DNA of 14,291 bases from Christensenella sp. UBA941. GTDB lineage: Bacteria > Bacillota > Clostridia > Christensenellales > UBA941. The notes under the pieces were generated by a model, which made no database searches, was not told the DNA's origin, and saw only the letters and a list, made by a program, of their open reading frames with translations. Positions 6,458 through 14,288 of the stretch are shown here, piece after piece; position 1 is the first letter of the stretch; each line of letters opens with the position of its first letter. The stretch covers positions 447 to 14,737 of the forward strand of contig DBDD01000329.1 of the NCBI GenBank assembly GCA_002293365.1. The letters run 5' to 3'. The translations under genes and the position numbers were made by a program.

Positions 6458-7531
6458 ATGGAACTGAAAAGCTCGTATGCTTACGCTATCGTAGCGCCCA
6501 CGAGCATGGGCATACGAATCACGCCCTTCGACCGGCAGCCTGTAAGCGCGAGCGTGCTTTACAATATGCAGGCCACGAGCGCCGAATCGAACGTTTTGAG
6601 CATCGCCGCTTCGCTGGGGCTTCGTACGAAGCTGTTGACGGCATTCGTTAAGGGCAGCGAAACGGCGGCTTTTATTAAAGGCGACCTGCGCAGGCGGGGC
6701 ATAGAATTCGAAGGGCCCGAGATGGCGCAAGGAGGGCCGTGGGGATTTCGGCATCAGTTCAACATCGCGGACAGCGGCAAGGGCGTGCGCGGCCCGCGGG
6801 TACAAAACGACCGCGCCGGAGAAGTAGGCCGAACGCTAAATTCCAGCGGCTTCGATCTTGAACGGTTATTCGAAAGCGAAGGCGTTGCTCTATTGCATAT
6901 CTCCGGCTTGATCGCGGCGCTATCGGGCGATACCGGCGACTTCTGCCTGAAGCTCATGAAAAAGGCGCGGGCAAGCGGCACGAAGATCAGCTTCGATTTG
7001 AATTACCGGGCGTCATTTTGGCAAAACCGTGAGGGCGAACTGGGAGAGCTATTTAAAGACTTGGCGCAAAATGCGGATATATTGATCGGAAACGAAGAGG
7101 ATTATCAGCTCGCGCTCGGTATCGAAGGCCCAAAAGGCCACGGCGCTGAGCTTGGCGGCCAAACCGCGCTTTACAGGCTAATGATCGAAAGAGCCAAGAC
7201 ACTCTATCCCAACGTATCCGTTTTTGCCAATACATTGCGGGAAGTAATAAACGCCGACGAACATCTGTGGGGGGCGCTTATGTGTGCCGATGACGAATGG
7301 CATATCGCAGTACCCAAGCGCATCCCTATTCAAGACCGGATCGGCGGCGGAGACGCCTTTGTCGGCGGCATGCTATATGGCATGCTGAAGGGCTGGCCCG
7401 CGGCGAAGTGGCTGCAGTTTGGCTGGGCGGCCGGAGCGTACGTGGTTACGCTGACAAGCGATTATGGCCTTCCTTCGGATGAGGAGCAGCTTTGGAGCGT
7501 CTACGAAGGCAACGCCAGGGTAAAGAGATAG
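6458..7531 (+). CDS. PfkB-family carbohydrate kinase, 2-keto-3-deoxygluconate kinase-like
   Basis: A 357-residue ribokinase-fold kinase. It shows the N-terminal sugar-binding region (ATSAESNVLSIAASLGL), SFDLNYRASFW (about 176-186), a form typical of KdgK-like members, a nucleotide-site stretch ANTLREV, and the C-terminal signature DRIGGGDAFVGGMLYGM holding the anion hole and catalytic Asp. Expected activity is ATP-dependent phosphorylation of 2-keto-3-deoxygluconate or a related keto-deoxy sugar acid. I place the start at ATG 6458, which has AGGTGA (6447-6452) at the right distance; an in-frame GTG at 6449 lies within that site. It is followed after 27 bases by 6-phosphogluconate dehydrogenase, which indicates a joint sugar-acid function. 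Family is firm; the exact substrate cannot be read from the sequence. Confidence 0.85.
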   Translation: MELKSSYAYAIVAPTSMGIRITPFDRQPVSASVLYNMQATSAESNVLSIAASLGLRTKLLTAFVKGSETAAFIKGDLRRRGIEFEGPEMAQGGPWGFRHQFNIADSGKGVRGPRVQNDRAGEVGRTLNSSGFDLERLFESEGVALLHISGLIAALSGDTGDFCLKLMKKARASGTKISFDLNYRASFWQNREGELGELFKDLAQNADILIGNEEDYQLALGIEGPKGHGAELGGQTALYRLMIERAKTLYPNVSVFANTLREVINADEHLWGALMCADDEWHIAVPKRIPIQDRIGGGDAFVGGMLYGMLKGWPAAKWLQFGWAAGAYVVTLTSDYGLPSDEEQLWSVYEGNARVKR

Positions 7532-7558
7532 ACATAAAAGCTGAAAGGAGCATGTGTC

Positions 7559-9007
7559 ATGAAAAAGAATGATATCGGCGTGGCCGGCTTGGCTGTTATG
7601 GGCGAGAATCTCGCGCTAAATATCGAAAGCAAAGGCTTTGCGGTAAGCGTTTATAACCGCACATTAAAGAAAACAACTAATTTCCTCGAAACGCGCGCAC
7701 AGGGTAAAAATATATTTGGGGCATATTCCCTCGAAGAGCTCGTCCAAACGCTCGAGCGCCCCCGCAAGGTCATACTCATGGTAAAAGCGGGCGCAGCCGT
7801 AGACGATTTCATCTCGCGGCTCATACCTCTTATGGACGCGGGAGACGTTATTATCGACGGGGGCAATTCGAACTTTCACGATACGATTTGCAGAACGGAA
7901 TTCGTAGAAAGCAGAGGCCTATTGTATGTCGGCGCGGGGATCAGCGGCGGCGAAGACGGCGCGTTGAACGGCCCGTCGATGATGCCGGGAGGCTCAAAGG
8001 CGGCTTGGCCCCTGATACAGCCGATATTTCAAGCGGTTTGCGCAAAGGTGGGAAACGCCCCGTGCTGCGGTTGGATTGGCGATAATGGTGCGGGGCATTT
8101 TGTCAAGATGGTGCATAATGGCATAGAGTACGGCGATATGCAGATTATCTGCGAAGCGTACCATATCATGCGTGAGCTTTTGGGCATGAGCGCGGGTAAG
8201 ATAGCCGGGGTATTCGCGCGCTGGAGCCAAACGGAGCTTTCGTGTTACCTAGTCGAAATAACGGCGGATATTCTTGGCTATATCAACGATAAGGGGCAGT
8301 ACGAGGTCGACGGCATACTCGACGCCGCGGGACAAAAGGGTACCGGCAAGTGGGCCGGAATATCGGCTCTGGATTTAGGCGCGCCGCTGACGCTGATATG
8401 CGAATCGGTGTTTTCGAGATGCCTTTCGTCGATGAAGGACGAGCGCGTGCTCGCTTCAAAGGCGTTCAACAAAGCCGCGCCCGTCTTCAATGGCGATAAA
8501 GACGCCTTTATTGAAGACATAGGCCGCGCTCTCCTTGCTTCGAAAATAGTTTCCTACGCCCAAGGCTTCGCGCTGTTAAAAGCCGCGTCGGAACACTATA
8601 AATGGGCTTTGGACTATGGCTCTATCGCCATGATGTGGCGCGGGGGCTGCATAATCCGCAGCGTATTCCTTGATACGATAAAAGAGGCGTTTCAGAACGA
8701 TCCAACGCTTAATAACTTGATGCTTGCGCCATACTTCAAGCAAAAGCTCGAAGCTTCGCTGCCCTCTTGGCGGCGGGTAGCGTCCGCGGCGTTGTTATGC
8801 GGCATTCCCGCGCCGGCGCTTTGCAGCGCGCTGACCTTTTTTGACGGCTATACAGCCGCGAACCTGCCCGCAAATCTTTTACAGGCGCAGCGAGACTACT
8901 TCGGCGCGCATACATACGAGCGCGCCAATGCGCAAAGAGGGGAGTTTTTTCATACAAACTGGACGGGAAAAGGCGGCGCAACATCCGCGTCCACGTATTC
9001 TTTGTAA
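7559..9007 (+). CDS. gnd: 6-phosphogluconate dehydrogenase, decarboxylating
   Basis: A 482-residue, full-length enzyme that oxidatively decarboxylates 6-phosphogluconate to ribulose 5-phosphate, reducing NADP. It has the N-terminal dinucleotide fold GLAVMGENLALNIESKGF, with YNRT after the second strand as in NADP-using members. The substrate and catalytic segment is GAGHFVKMVHNGIEYGDMQ, with the conserved Lys, Asn and Glu, and the helical C-terminal domain has YAQGF, DYGSIAMMWRGGCIIR and FFHTNWTG near the end. The ATG at 7559 has AAGGAG eight bases upstream. It follows the kinase by 27 bases in a likely operon, and with the upstream lactonase it would cover the last two oxidative pentose-phosphate steps. 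No glucose-6-phosphate dehydrogenase is in the window. Confidence 0.96.
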   Translation: MKKNDIGVAGLAVMGENLALNIESKGFAVSVYNRTLKKTTNFLETRAQGKNIFGAYSLEELVQTLERPRKVILMVKAGAAVDDFISRLIPLMDAGDVIIDGGNSNFHDTICRTEFVESRGLLYVGAGISGGEDGALNGPSMMPGGSKAAWPLIQPIFQAVCAKVGNAPCCGWIGDNGAGHFVKMVHNGIEYGDMQIICEAYHIMRELLGMSAGKIAGVFARWSQTELSCYLVEITADILGYINDKGQYEVDGILDAAGQKGTGKWAGISALDLGAPLTLICESVFSRCLSSMKDERVLASKAFNKAAPVFNGDKDAFIEDIGRALLASKIVSYAQGFALLKAASEHYKWALDYGSIAMMWRGGCIIRSVFLDTIKEAFQNDPTLNNLMLAPYFKQKLEASLPSWRRVASAALLCGIPAPALCSALTFFDGYTAANLPANLLQAQRDYFGAHTYERANAQRGEFFHTNWTGKGGATSASTYSL

Positions 9008-9139
9008 CGCCGATGGAGCATAGCACTACGGCTTAGGGCGCAAATAAAAAAGATTCAAAGGGATGCGATAAAATCTAAGGCTGGCGCATTAATACTGTGA
9101 ACAGCTTGAAAAATTATTGAAACAAGGAAGGCGATAGTG

Positions 9140-9448
9140 ATGAAAAGCAAACGGATATTGATTCTATGCGCGGCGGCGTTGCTTTTGGCGGCGCTTCTGC
9201 CAAACGGCGCTTTGGCGGCGGCAAGCGCTACGGATGAGTATATCGGCGAAGCAAGGGCGAAATCCATAGCGCTTTCTGACGCCGGGCTATCGGAATCCGG
9301 CGTGCGCAGGCTCAAGGCGAAGCTAGACCGCGAGCACGGGATCATGGTCTATGAAGTCGAGTTCAAAAACGGCCGCATGGAGTACGAATACGAAATCGAC
9401 GCCACTAGCGGCGCTATCCTTCAATCGGACGCCGAGTACGACGATTAA
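9140..9448 (+). CDS. Small secreted PepSY-domain protein
   Basis: A 102-residue protein with an N-terminal signal peptide: a Lys/Arg start, a hydrophobic stretch of about 15 residues, and a likely cleavage after NGALA near residue 25. A single PepSY domain follows: IGEARAKSIALSDAGLSES, then the strands VYEVEFKNGRMEYEYEIDATSGAILQSD. PepSY domains are thought to bind or inhibit other proteins at the cell surface; no protease partner is nearby. AAGGAAGG lies eight bases before the ATG at 9140; an in-frame GTG directly precedes it. The gene stands 132 bases after 6-phosphogluconate dehydrogenase; I see no clear promoter or terminator in that gap. It converges with the flavodiiron gene. Confidence 0.82.
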   Translation: MKSKRILILCAAALLLAALLPNGALAAASATDEYIGEARAKSIALSDAGLSESGVRRLKAKLDREHGIMVYEVEFKNGRMEYEYEIDATSGAILQSDAEYDD

Positions 9449-9473
9449 TCTAGCGCAAAATAGTCGTACCGGC
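9431..9473. other. Stem-loop between convergent genes
   Basis: GCCG-A-GTACGAC (9431-9442) pairs with GTCGTACCGGC (9463-9473) as an 11-base-pair stem with one bulged A and a 20-base loop. It spans the stop of the PepSY gene and lies 27 bases beyond the stop of the convergent flavodiiron gene. No T-run follows on either strand, so it is at best a weak transcript end or 3' protective structure. Confidence 0.3.
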
Positions 9474-9499
9474 CACCCTCAATACAATAACGGAACCGA

Positions 9500-11341
9500 T
9501 TACTTCATCCGCTCAAAATCCGCCGCGCCATGCTTGCACAGCGGGCATATGAAGTCTTCAGGCAAGACGTCGCCCTCGTACACGTATCCGCAAATCTTGC
9601 AGACGAAGCCCTTCTTATCGTCCTTCGGCGGCTGCGGCTTGGGCTTGATGTGGTCGAAGTAATATTGGTAGGTTGTGCTTGGTTCCTTCGAAAGCGTCAG
9701 CGCCTCCGTTACTTCGGCTACGAAGAGAGTATGCGTGCCGTAGTCGTAGGCTTGTATCACCTTGCAAGCAATCATGGCGTTTGTATGCTCCGGCACGTAG
9801 CGGATACCGTTTTGAGCGCGATCTTCATAGCCGCTGCCTGCAAATTTGTCGGTATCCCGCCCGCTATGGAAGCCGAACTGTTGGAAAATCCTAAATGGCG
9901 CGCTTTCAGATAGGATAGAAAGGTTGAAAGCGCCCGTTTTGATAATCATATCGTGCGTGAAATTGGTTTTATTCACGGCGATAGACAGCCTCAGCGGCTT
10001 TTCCGTAATCTGCGTGGCGGTATTTATGATACATCCCGAATCCTTTTCGCCGTCCTTCGCCGTTAAAACGAACAGGCCGTAGGAAAGCTTGAACATCGCT
10101 GCGGTATCGATAGCGCTTGCGCCGCCCGCCGCCGCGGCGCTTACCTCACGCGAAAAATCCGCGGCGATAGCGTTCGCAATGGCCTCTAGCTCCGAAAGCT
10201 GTTCGGTTTTTAGGCTGGATTTCAAGCTAAGCGTTTGCTCAAGGAATTTGATATCTTTGCAGCCCTCCAGCTTTTTTCGGATCAAGCCGCCGCTTGTCGC
10301 CGCCCATGAGCCGTTTTCGATGATGGCGACAGTGCGGTTTTGGATGTTATGCGCCGCGAGGTCGCTTAAAAGATCTTCCATCGACACGAATATACCGGCG
10401 TTATATGTAGTAGAGGCGAAAACGAGGTGGCTCCACTGGAACGCAGCCGCGATGATTTCCGATACCGGCGAGACCGATACGTCGTACATTGCGGCTCGCA
10501 CGCCCTTTTCGCGCAGGCGGGAAGCGAGGATTTCCGCCGCGTTTTCCGTATTGCCGTAAACCGACGCGTAGGCGATCATGACGCCCTGTTCTTCCGGCTG
10601 ATACTCGCTCCAAAGCATATACTTCGAAAGAATTTCAGAAAGCTGATTGCGCCATACGAAGCCGTGCAGCGGGCAGATCATCTCTATTTGAACGGCGGAG
10701 GCTTTTTTTAGAAGCGCCTGAACCTGTTGGCCGTATTTGCCCACGATATTCGTGTAATATCGCCGCGCCTCGTCCATATAGTCGCGCTCGAAATCGACCT
10801 CGTCCGCGAAGAGAGCGCCGTTGAGCGCGCCGAAGCAGCCGAAAGCGTCCGCGGAAAACAGAATCTTATCTGTTGCGTCGTAGGTTACCATGACCTCCGG
10901 CCAGTGTACCATCGGGGCCATTAGGAAATGAAGCTTATGCTTCCCCGTATCCAGGACGTCGTTTTCTTTCACAACGAGCGCGTCTGGCTCGAAGTCGAAA
11001 AATTGCTTTATGAAAGCGAGCGTCTTGGCGTTTCCGACGAGCTTTATCCCGGGATATCGGGCTATAAGCTCTTCGAGTACGGCGGAATGGTCGGGTTCCA
11101 TATGCTGGACGATAAGATAGTCGAGCTTTCTTGAACCCAAGGCTTCTTTTACGTTTTCCAGAAAGCGATGCCTAACGGCCTTGTCTACGGTATCGAACAG
11201 CACGGTCTTTTCGTCTAAAAGAAGATAGGCGTTGTACGATACGCCCTTTGGAACCGAGTATACGCCCTCGAACATGGCCAGCCGCCGGTCGTTCGCGCCT
11301 ACCCATATCAGGTCTTCGGCGACTTTTTTAATACAATGCAT
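9500..11341 (-). CDS. Flavodiiron protein fused to flavin reductase and short rubredoxin-like domains
   Basis: A 613-residue, four-part soluble protein for reducing O2 to water or NO to N2O in an anaerobe. Residues 1-250 form the metallo-beta-lactamase core with the full diiron ligand set: His80, Glu82, Asp84 (HMEPDH), His146, Asp165 and His226. Residues 254-400 are a flavodoxin domain with the FMN loop SVYGNTE. About 412-560 is a flavin-reductase-like domain (YGLFVLTAKDGEKDSGCIINTATQIT). The tail, 580-610, is rubredoxin-like with CxxC pairs at 581/584 and 599/602. Only 14 residues separate the pairs, against nearly 30 in standard rubredoxin. The fusion suggests that NAD(P)H electrons pass to the diiron site within one chain. 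The ATG at 11341 has GGAGG five bases upstream. The gene appears monocistronic, and I could not find a convincing promoter. Confidence 0.93.
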   Translation of the reverse strand: MHCIKKVAEDLIWVGANDRRLAMFEGVYSVPKGVSYNAYLLLDEKTVLFDTVDKAVRHRFLENVKEALGSRKLDYLIVQHMEPDHSAVLEELIARYPGIKLVGNAKTLAFIKQFFDFEPDALVVKENDVLDTGKHKLHFLMAPMVHWPEVMVTYDATDKILFSADAFGCFGALNGALFADEVDFERDYMDEARRYYTNIVGKYGQQVQALLKKASAVQIEMICPLHGFVWRNQLSEILSKYMLWSEYQPEEQGVMIAYASVYGNTENAAEILASRLREKGVRAAMYDVSVSPVSEIIAAAFQWSHLVFASTTYNAGIFVSMEDLLSDLAAHNIQNRTVAIIENGSWAATSGGLIRKKLEGCKDIKFLEQTLSLKSSLKTEQLSELEAIANAIAADFSREVSAAAAGGASAIDTAAMFKLSYGLFVLTAKDGEKDSGCIINTATQITEKPLRLSIAVNKTNFTHDMIIKTGAFNLSILSESAPFRIFQQFGFHSGRDTDKFAGSGYEDRAQNGIRYVPEHTNAMIACKVIQAYDYGTHTLFVAEVTEALTLSKEPSTTYQYYFDHIKPKPQPPKDDKKGFVCKICGYVYEGDVLPEDFICPLCKHGAADFERMK

Positions 11342-11499
11342 GATGTCCTCCGCTCCTATTCAATTGGCTTCATTTTATCATTTCCATGAAGAGGATATAA
11401 TTTCCTTCTCAAAGGCGGCTTATTTTTTCGCGAATATACGACCATTTCTTCATATCGTAAAATATCCGTAAAATCGGGCGGCGCTTGGAATCGGCCTCT

Positions 11500-11528
11500 T
11501 GCGTAACGGAATAATATGCCGATATAAT
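11500..11528 (+). promoter_or_regulatory. Promoter of the diguanylate cyclase gene
   Basis: TTGCGT (11500-11505), 17 bases, then a perfect TATAAT (11523-11528). Transcription would start near 11535, ten bases before the ribosome binding site. This argues against the upstream TTG at 11539 as start codon. Only three of six -35 bases match consensus. Confidence 0.5.
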
Positions 11529-11556
11529 TATTAAAATATTGCACAGGAAGAATGTA

Positions 11557-12738
11557 TTGGAAAAAATCTTCTTCATCGATATAAACGCCTTGTTCCCGAC
11601 GCTGTTTTGGGGAAATACGATTGCTCTGATTTTCCTTATTATCTTTCGCGGCGCGAACAGGCTTCAAAGGCTGCCTCGCTTATCGTTATACTTGGTTATT
11701 GCGCGGCTTTGCCACGCGATTTACTATTTCGTGGCTTCGGGGCGCGATATTCTGCCGGATTGGCTATCGGTTAACCTGGGAAATACTCTGCTGTTCATCG
11801 GCTTCTTTTTCGAGGCGCATGCGATATTCCGCCTGATTAAAGAAAATACGAACCGTACAGACCGGCTGCTGCGCGCAATTCTTATCGTTGCCGTTACGGC
11901 GTTCAACGTCGTCGAAGCACTGCTGCCGTTTGGCGGTATACGCATAACGATGGCGTCGTTTGGCGTCGTCGCCCTTATGGCGCTGTCCGTCGTGCGCATG
12001 CTGCTTTCCCGCGATTCCGGAGCGCTTACAAAAGCGACGGCCATACTATATTGCGTGTTCCTGATATTGCTGCTTGGAAGGGCGATATATGGCCTCCAGA
12101 ACCCGAACGCGGGCATTTTGGCGACAAACATCCTACATTCGGTTACATTCCTCTCGCAGCTTTTGCAGTTGATAATCGCGCTGCCGGCATATTCGCTGAT
12201 TCTTAAAAGCTATGCCGACGAAGCGCTTCTTTTAATGGCTACGACCGACCGCGTGACAGGCGCTACGAACCGTCACGCGTTTATGGACACCGCAGCCGCC
12301 GTCTACAAAAATTGCAGGCGATATCGTATTCCATTCGCCGTATTATTTATCGATATCGATCATTTTAAAAAAGTAAACGACCAATATGGGCATCAGTTTG
12401 GCGACAGTGTTCTGGTGCGCGTGGCGGCGCTCATTGATAAATGCCTGCGGGAAAGCGATTTGAGCTGTCGCTATGGCGGCGAAGAATTCGTCGTATTGCT
12501 GTCGCGTTCCGACGGGCCGTCCGCGGAGCTGGTCGCCCGGCGTATTGTGGACGAAGTGCGGGAAACGCGCTTCGAAGAGCATCCTGAATTTAAAGTTACC
12601 CTCAGTATCGGCGTCGCTTTTGGCGCGCCGCTTCTTGAAAAAAGCTTTGAAGAGGCTATAAACCTTGCCGACGAGGCCATGTACCGCGCAAAGAGGGCCG
12701 GGCGCGGACGTATCGTCATGAACGAGGCGGAGGCATAA
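11557..12738 (+). CDS. Membrane diguanylate cyclase with a seven-helix-type N-terminal region
   Basis: A 393-residue protein predicted to make cyclic di-GMP from two GTP. The N-terminal ~220 residues hold about six or seven hydrophobic segments (for example 16-30, 44-60, 75-90, 106-122, 132-149, 160-177 and 192-216), presumably a membrane sensor. The C-terminal GGDEF domain starts at TTDRVTGATNRHAF, with metal-binding FIDIDHFKKVND (264-275) and the signature GGEEF (307-311). The product-inhibition site RESD (298-301) lies exactly five residues before it, so feedback control is expected. I chose the TTG at 11557 because AGGAAG (11545-11550) is six bases upstream; another TTG at 11539 extends the frame six codons but would sit at the mRNA 5' end. 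No cyclic-di-GMP receptor or phosphodiesterase is in the window. The hydrophobic region matches no sensor family I recognise. Confidence 0.9.
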   Translation: MEKIFFIDINALFPTLFWGNTIALIFLIIFRGANRLQRLPRLSLYLVIARLCHAIYYFVASGRDILPDWLSVNLGNTLLFIGFFFEAHAIFRLIKENTNRTDRLLRAILIVAVTAFNVVEALLPFGGIRITMASFGVVALMALSVVRMLLSRDSGALTKATAILYCVFLILLLGRAIYGLQNPNAGILATNILHSVTFLSQLLQLIIALPAYSLILKSYADEALLLMATTDRVTGATNRHAFMDTAAAVYKNCRRYRIPFAVLFIDIDHFKKVNDQYGHQFGDSVLVRVAALIDKCLRESDLSCRYGGEEFVVLLSRSDGPSAELVARRIVDEVRETRFEEHPEFKVTLSIGVAFGAPLLEKSFEEAINLADEAMYRAKRAGRGRIVMNEAEA

Positions 12739-12757
12739 TTACAAAAGTTTTCGCCCT

Positions 12758-12786
12758 TTGCTAAACTTCGAAATAAAAGCTATACT
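12758..12786 (+). promoter_or_regulatory. Promoter of the glycosyltransferase gene
   Basis: TTGCTA (12758-12763), 17 bases, then TATACT (12781-12786), so the gene can be transcribed independently of the cyclase upstream. Four of six -35 bases and five of six -10 bases match consensus. Confidence 0.55.
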
Positions 12787-12789
12787 ATA

Positions 12790-12828
12790 TGCAAGCCATC
12801 AAGAACTAATAAGAAAGGACGGCTTGCA
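12790..12828 (+). promoter_or_regulatory. Leader inverted repeat flanking the ribosome binding site
   Basis: TGCAAGCC (12790-12797) pairs with GGCTTGCA (12821-12828), whose last base is the A of the start codon. The 23-base loop contains the ribosome binding site AAAGGA (12814-12819). With transcription starting near 12793, the mRNA 5' end would lie inside the left arm, so the structure would need most of that arm to form. A translational control role is speculative. Confidence 0.3.
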
Positions 12829-14180
12829 TGCCCGAAAGCAACGAAAAAAGGCTACTGATCGGCCAATTTGCCGATTCGTACGCGCCTACGGTGGACGGCG
12901 TCGTTACAGTAGTACAAAATTACGCCTATTGGCTTAATAAAAAATTCGGCAGTTGCGTCGTTGTGGCGCCCAAAACGCCTGGATACGAAATACACGAGCC
13001 GTTTCCCGTCGTTCCATTCATATCTATCCCCGCCTACGGGCGCGAGCCTTACCGGCTTGGCCTTCCCGGAGTAGACATGAGATTCCAAAGACAGATGCGC
13101 GCGATCGAATTCGACTTGGTGCACGCGCATTCGCCATTCGTGGGCGGTATGGAGGCAATGCGTATCGCAAAAGAGCGCAATATTCCGCTGGTAACGACGT
13201 TCCACTCAAAATACTATGACGATTTCCTTACTTATTTCGGCAGCGAAACGCTGGCCATGACTGCGCTTTCGACGCTGATGCGGTTCTATCGGAAAGCGGA
13301 TTACGTTTGGACTGTGTCGGACGCCACGGTGCAAACGCTGCGCGAGTACGGCTACCGGGGCGCGGTGGAAGTGATGCCGAACGGTACGGAGGTACGGTAT
13401 CCAAAGGATTCCGGCGCTGCGCGCGATAGGGCGGAAGCCTTGTGCGGCCTAACGAAAGACCAGCCGCTGCTGCTATTCGTCGGGCAGCATATTTTACAAA
13501 AAAACACGCCGCTTCTGATTCGGGCCTTTGCAAGGTATCGCGCCTATGGCGGACGCGCCAAGCTCGCTATGGTAGGGCAAGGCTATGCCCGCGAGGAGCT
13601 CGAACTGCTCGCAAAGGAGCACGGCGTTGGGAATGACGTCGTCTTCATGGGCCAAATAGTCGACAGGGATTTATTGTCGGGTTTCTATTTGCGCGCCAGC
13701 TTATTCGTATTTCCGTCGCTATACGATAACGCGCCGATAGTAGTGCGCGAAGCGGCCGCGATGGGCTGCCCGAGCCTAATGATCCGTGAATCGACAGCGG
13801 CGGAGATCATTTCCGACGGCGAAAACGGCTTCCTTTGCGCGAATAGCGCCGACGCTTTGAGCAAAAGGTTGTTCGATCTTATGGAAGATCCTTCGCGCTT
13901 AAAGAGCGCCGGCGAAGCCGCGAAGGAGACTATAGTCGTGCCTTGGGAGAAAATCGTTGAGTCCGTATATGAGCGCTATAAAGCGATAGTATATAGCTAT
14001 TCTCCCAACAAGCGCGGCGCGCGCGTCCGGGAACGCATGCATTCCCGTAAGCTGCGGCAGCGCCGCAAGCATCTGCGCAAATACGCTAGGATACTATTCG
14101 ACCCCGGCAGCGGGGCGTGGGTCAGCGCGGAGCGAAAAAAGAGGCGAAGCGACAAGGATTCGCTCAATACGCCAAAATGA
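12828..14180 (+). CDS. GT4 glycosyltransferase, diacylglycerol glucosyltransferase-like
   Basis: A 450-residue GT-B fold glycosyltransferase of family 4, probably moving glucose from a nucleotide sugar to a membrane lipid at the inner face of the membrane. The N-terminal acceptor domain opens with IGQFADSYAPTVDGVVTVVQNYA and has VVVAPKTPGYE, YRLGLPGVD, FDLVHAHSPFVGGMEAMRIA and FHSKYYDDF, a series I associate with diacylglycerol glucosyltransferases of Gram-positive bacteria. The donor domain has EVMPNGTEV, LLFVGQHILQKN and SLYDNAPIVVREAAAMGCPSLMIRESTAAEII. The C-terminal ~60 residues are strongly basic (RKLRQRRKHLRKYAR), suited to anionic membrane contact. There is no signal peptide or membrane helix. 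AAAGGA lies eight bases before the ATG. Family is firm; the acceptor is inferred from resemblance. Confidence 0.88.
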   Translation: MPESNEKRLLIGQFADSYAPTVDGVVTVVQNYAYWLNKKFGSCVVVAPKTPGYEIHEPFPVVPFISIPAYGREPYRLGLPGVDMRFQRQMRAIEFDLVHAHSPFVGGMEAMRIAKERNIPLVTTFHSKYYDDFLTYFGSETLAMTALSTLMRFYRKADYVWTVSDATVQTLREYGYRGAVEVMPNGTEVRYPKDSGAARDRAEALCGLTKDQPLLLFVGQHILQKNTPLLIRAFARYRAYGGRAKLAMVGQGYAREELELLAKEHGVGNDVVFMGQIVDRDLLSGFYLRASLFVFPSLYDNAPIVVREAAAMGCPSLMIRESTAAEIISDGENGFLCANSADALSKRLFDLMEDPSRLKSAGEAAKETIVVPWEKIVESVYERYKAIVYSYSPNKRGARVRERMHSRKLRQRRKHLRKYARILFDPGSGAWVSAERKKRRSDKDSLNTPK

Positions 14181-14275
14181 ATAGATATACGCCAAGAGAG
14201 CGGCATACGGCGCGCGTAACGGAGGTTTTCGCCAATAATATACAGGATGTTTTTCGCTATATACAAAAGCGGTGA
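14177..14275 (+). CDS. Possible 32-residue ORF overlapping the glycosyltransferase stop
   Basis: An ATGA overlap (ATG 14177-14179, glycosyltransferase TGA 14178-14180) opens a 32-codon frame, MNRYTPRERHTARVTEVFANNIQDVFRYIQKR, ending at TGA 14273-14275. The overlap is typical of translational coupling and the product is basic and potentially amphipathic. I recognise no family, there is no separate ribosome binding site, and a 32-codon frame can arise by chance, so it is a weak call. Confidence 0.25.
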   Translation: MNRYTPRERHTARVTEVFANNIQDVFRYIQKR

Positions 14276-14288
14276 ATTTTGGTATACT
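14260..14288 (+). promoter_or_regulatory. Possible promoter at the window's right end
   Basis: TATACA (14260-14265), 17 bases, then TATACT (14283-14288). It could drive a gene beyond the window. The -35 matches consensus at four of six positions and the downstream gene is not visible. Confidence 0.35.

Noticed and set aside
9008..9139. Promoter for the PepSY gene
   Set aside because: Several AT-rich -10-like strings (TAAAAT, TAATAC) occur but none has a -35 box at suitable spacing.
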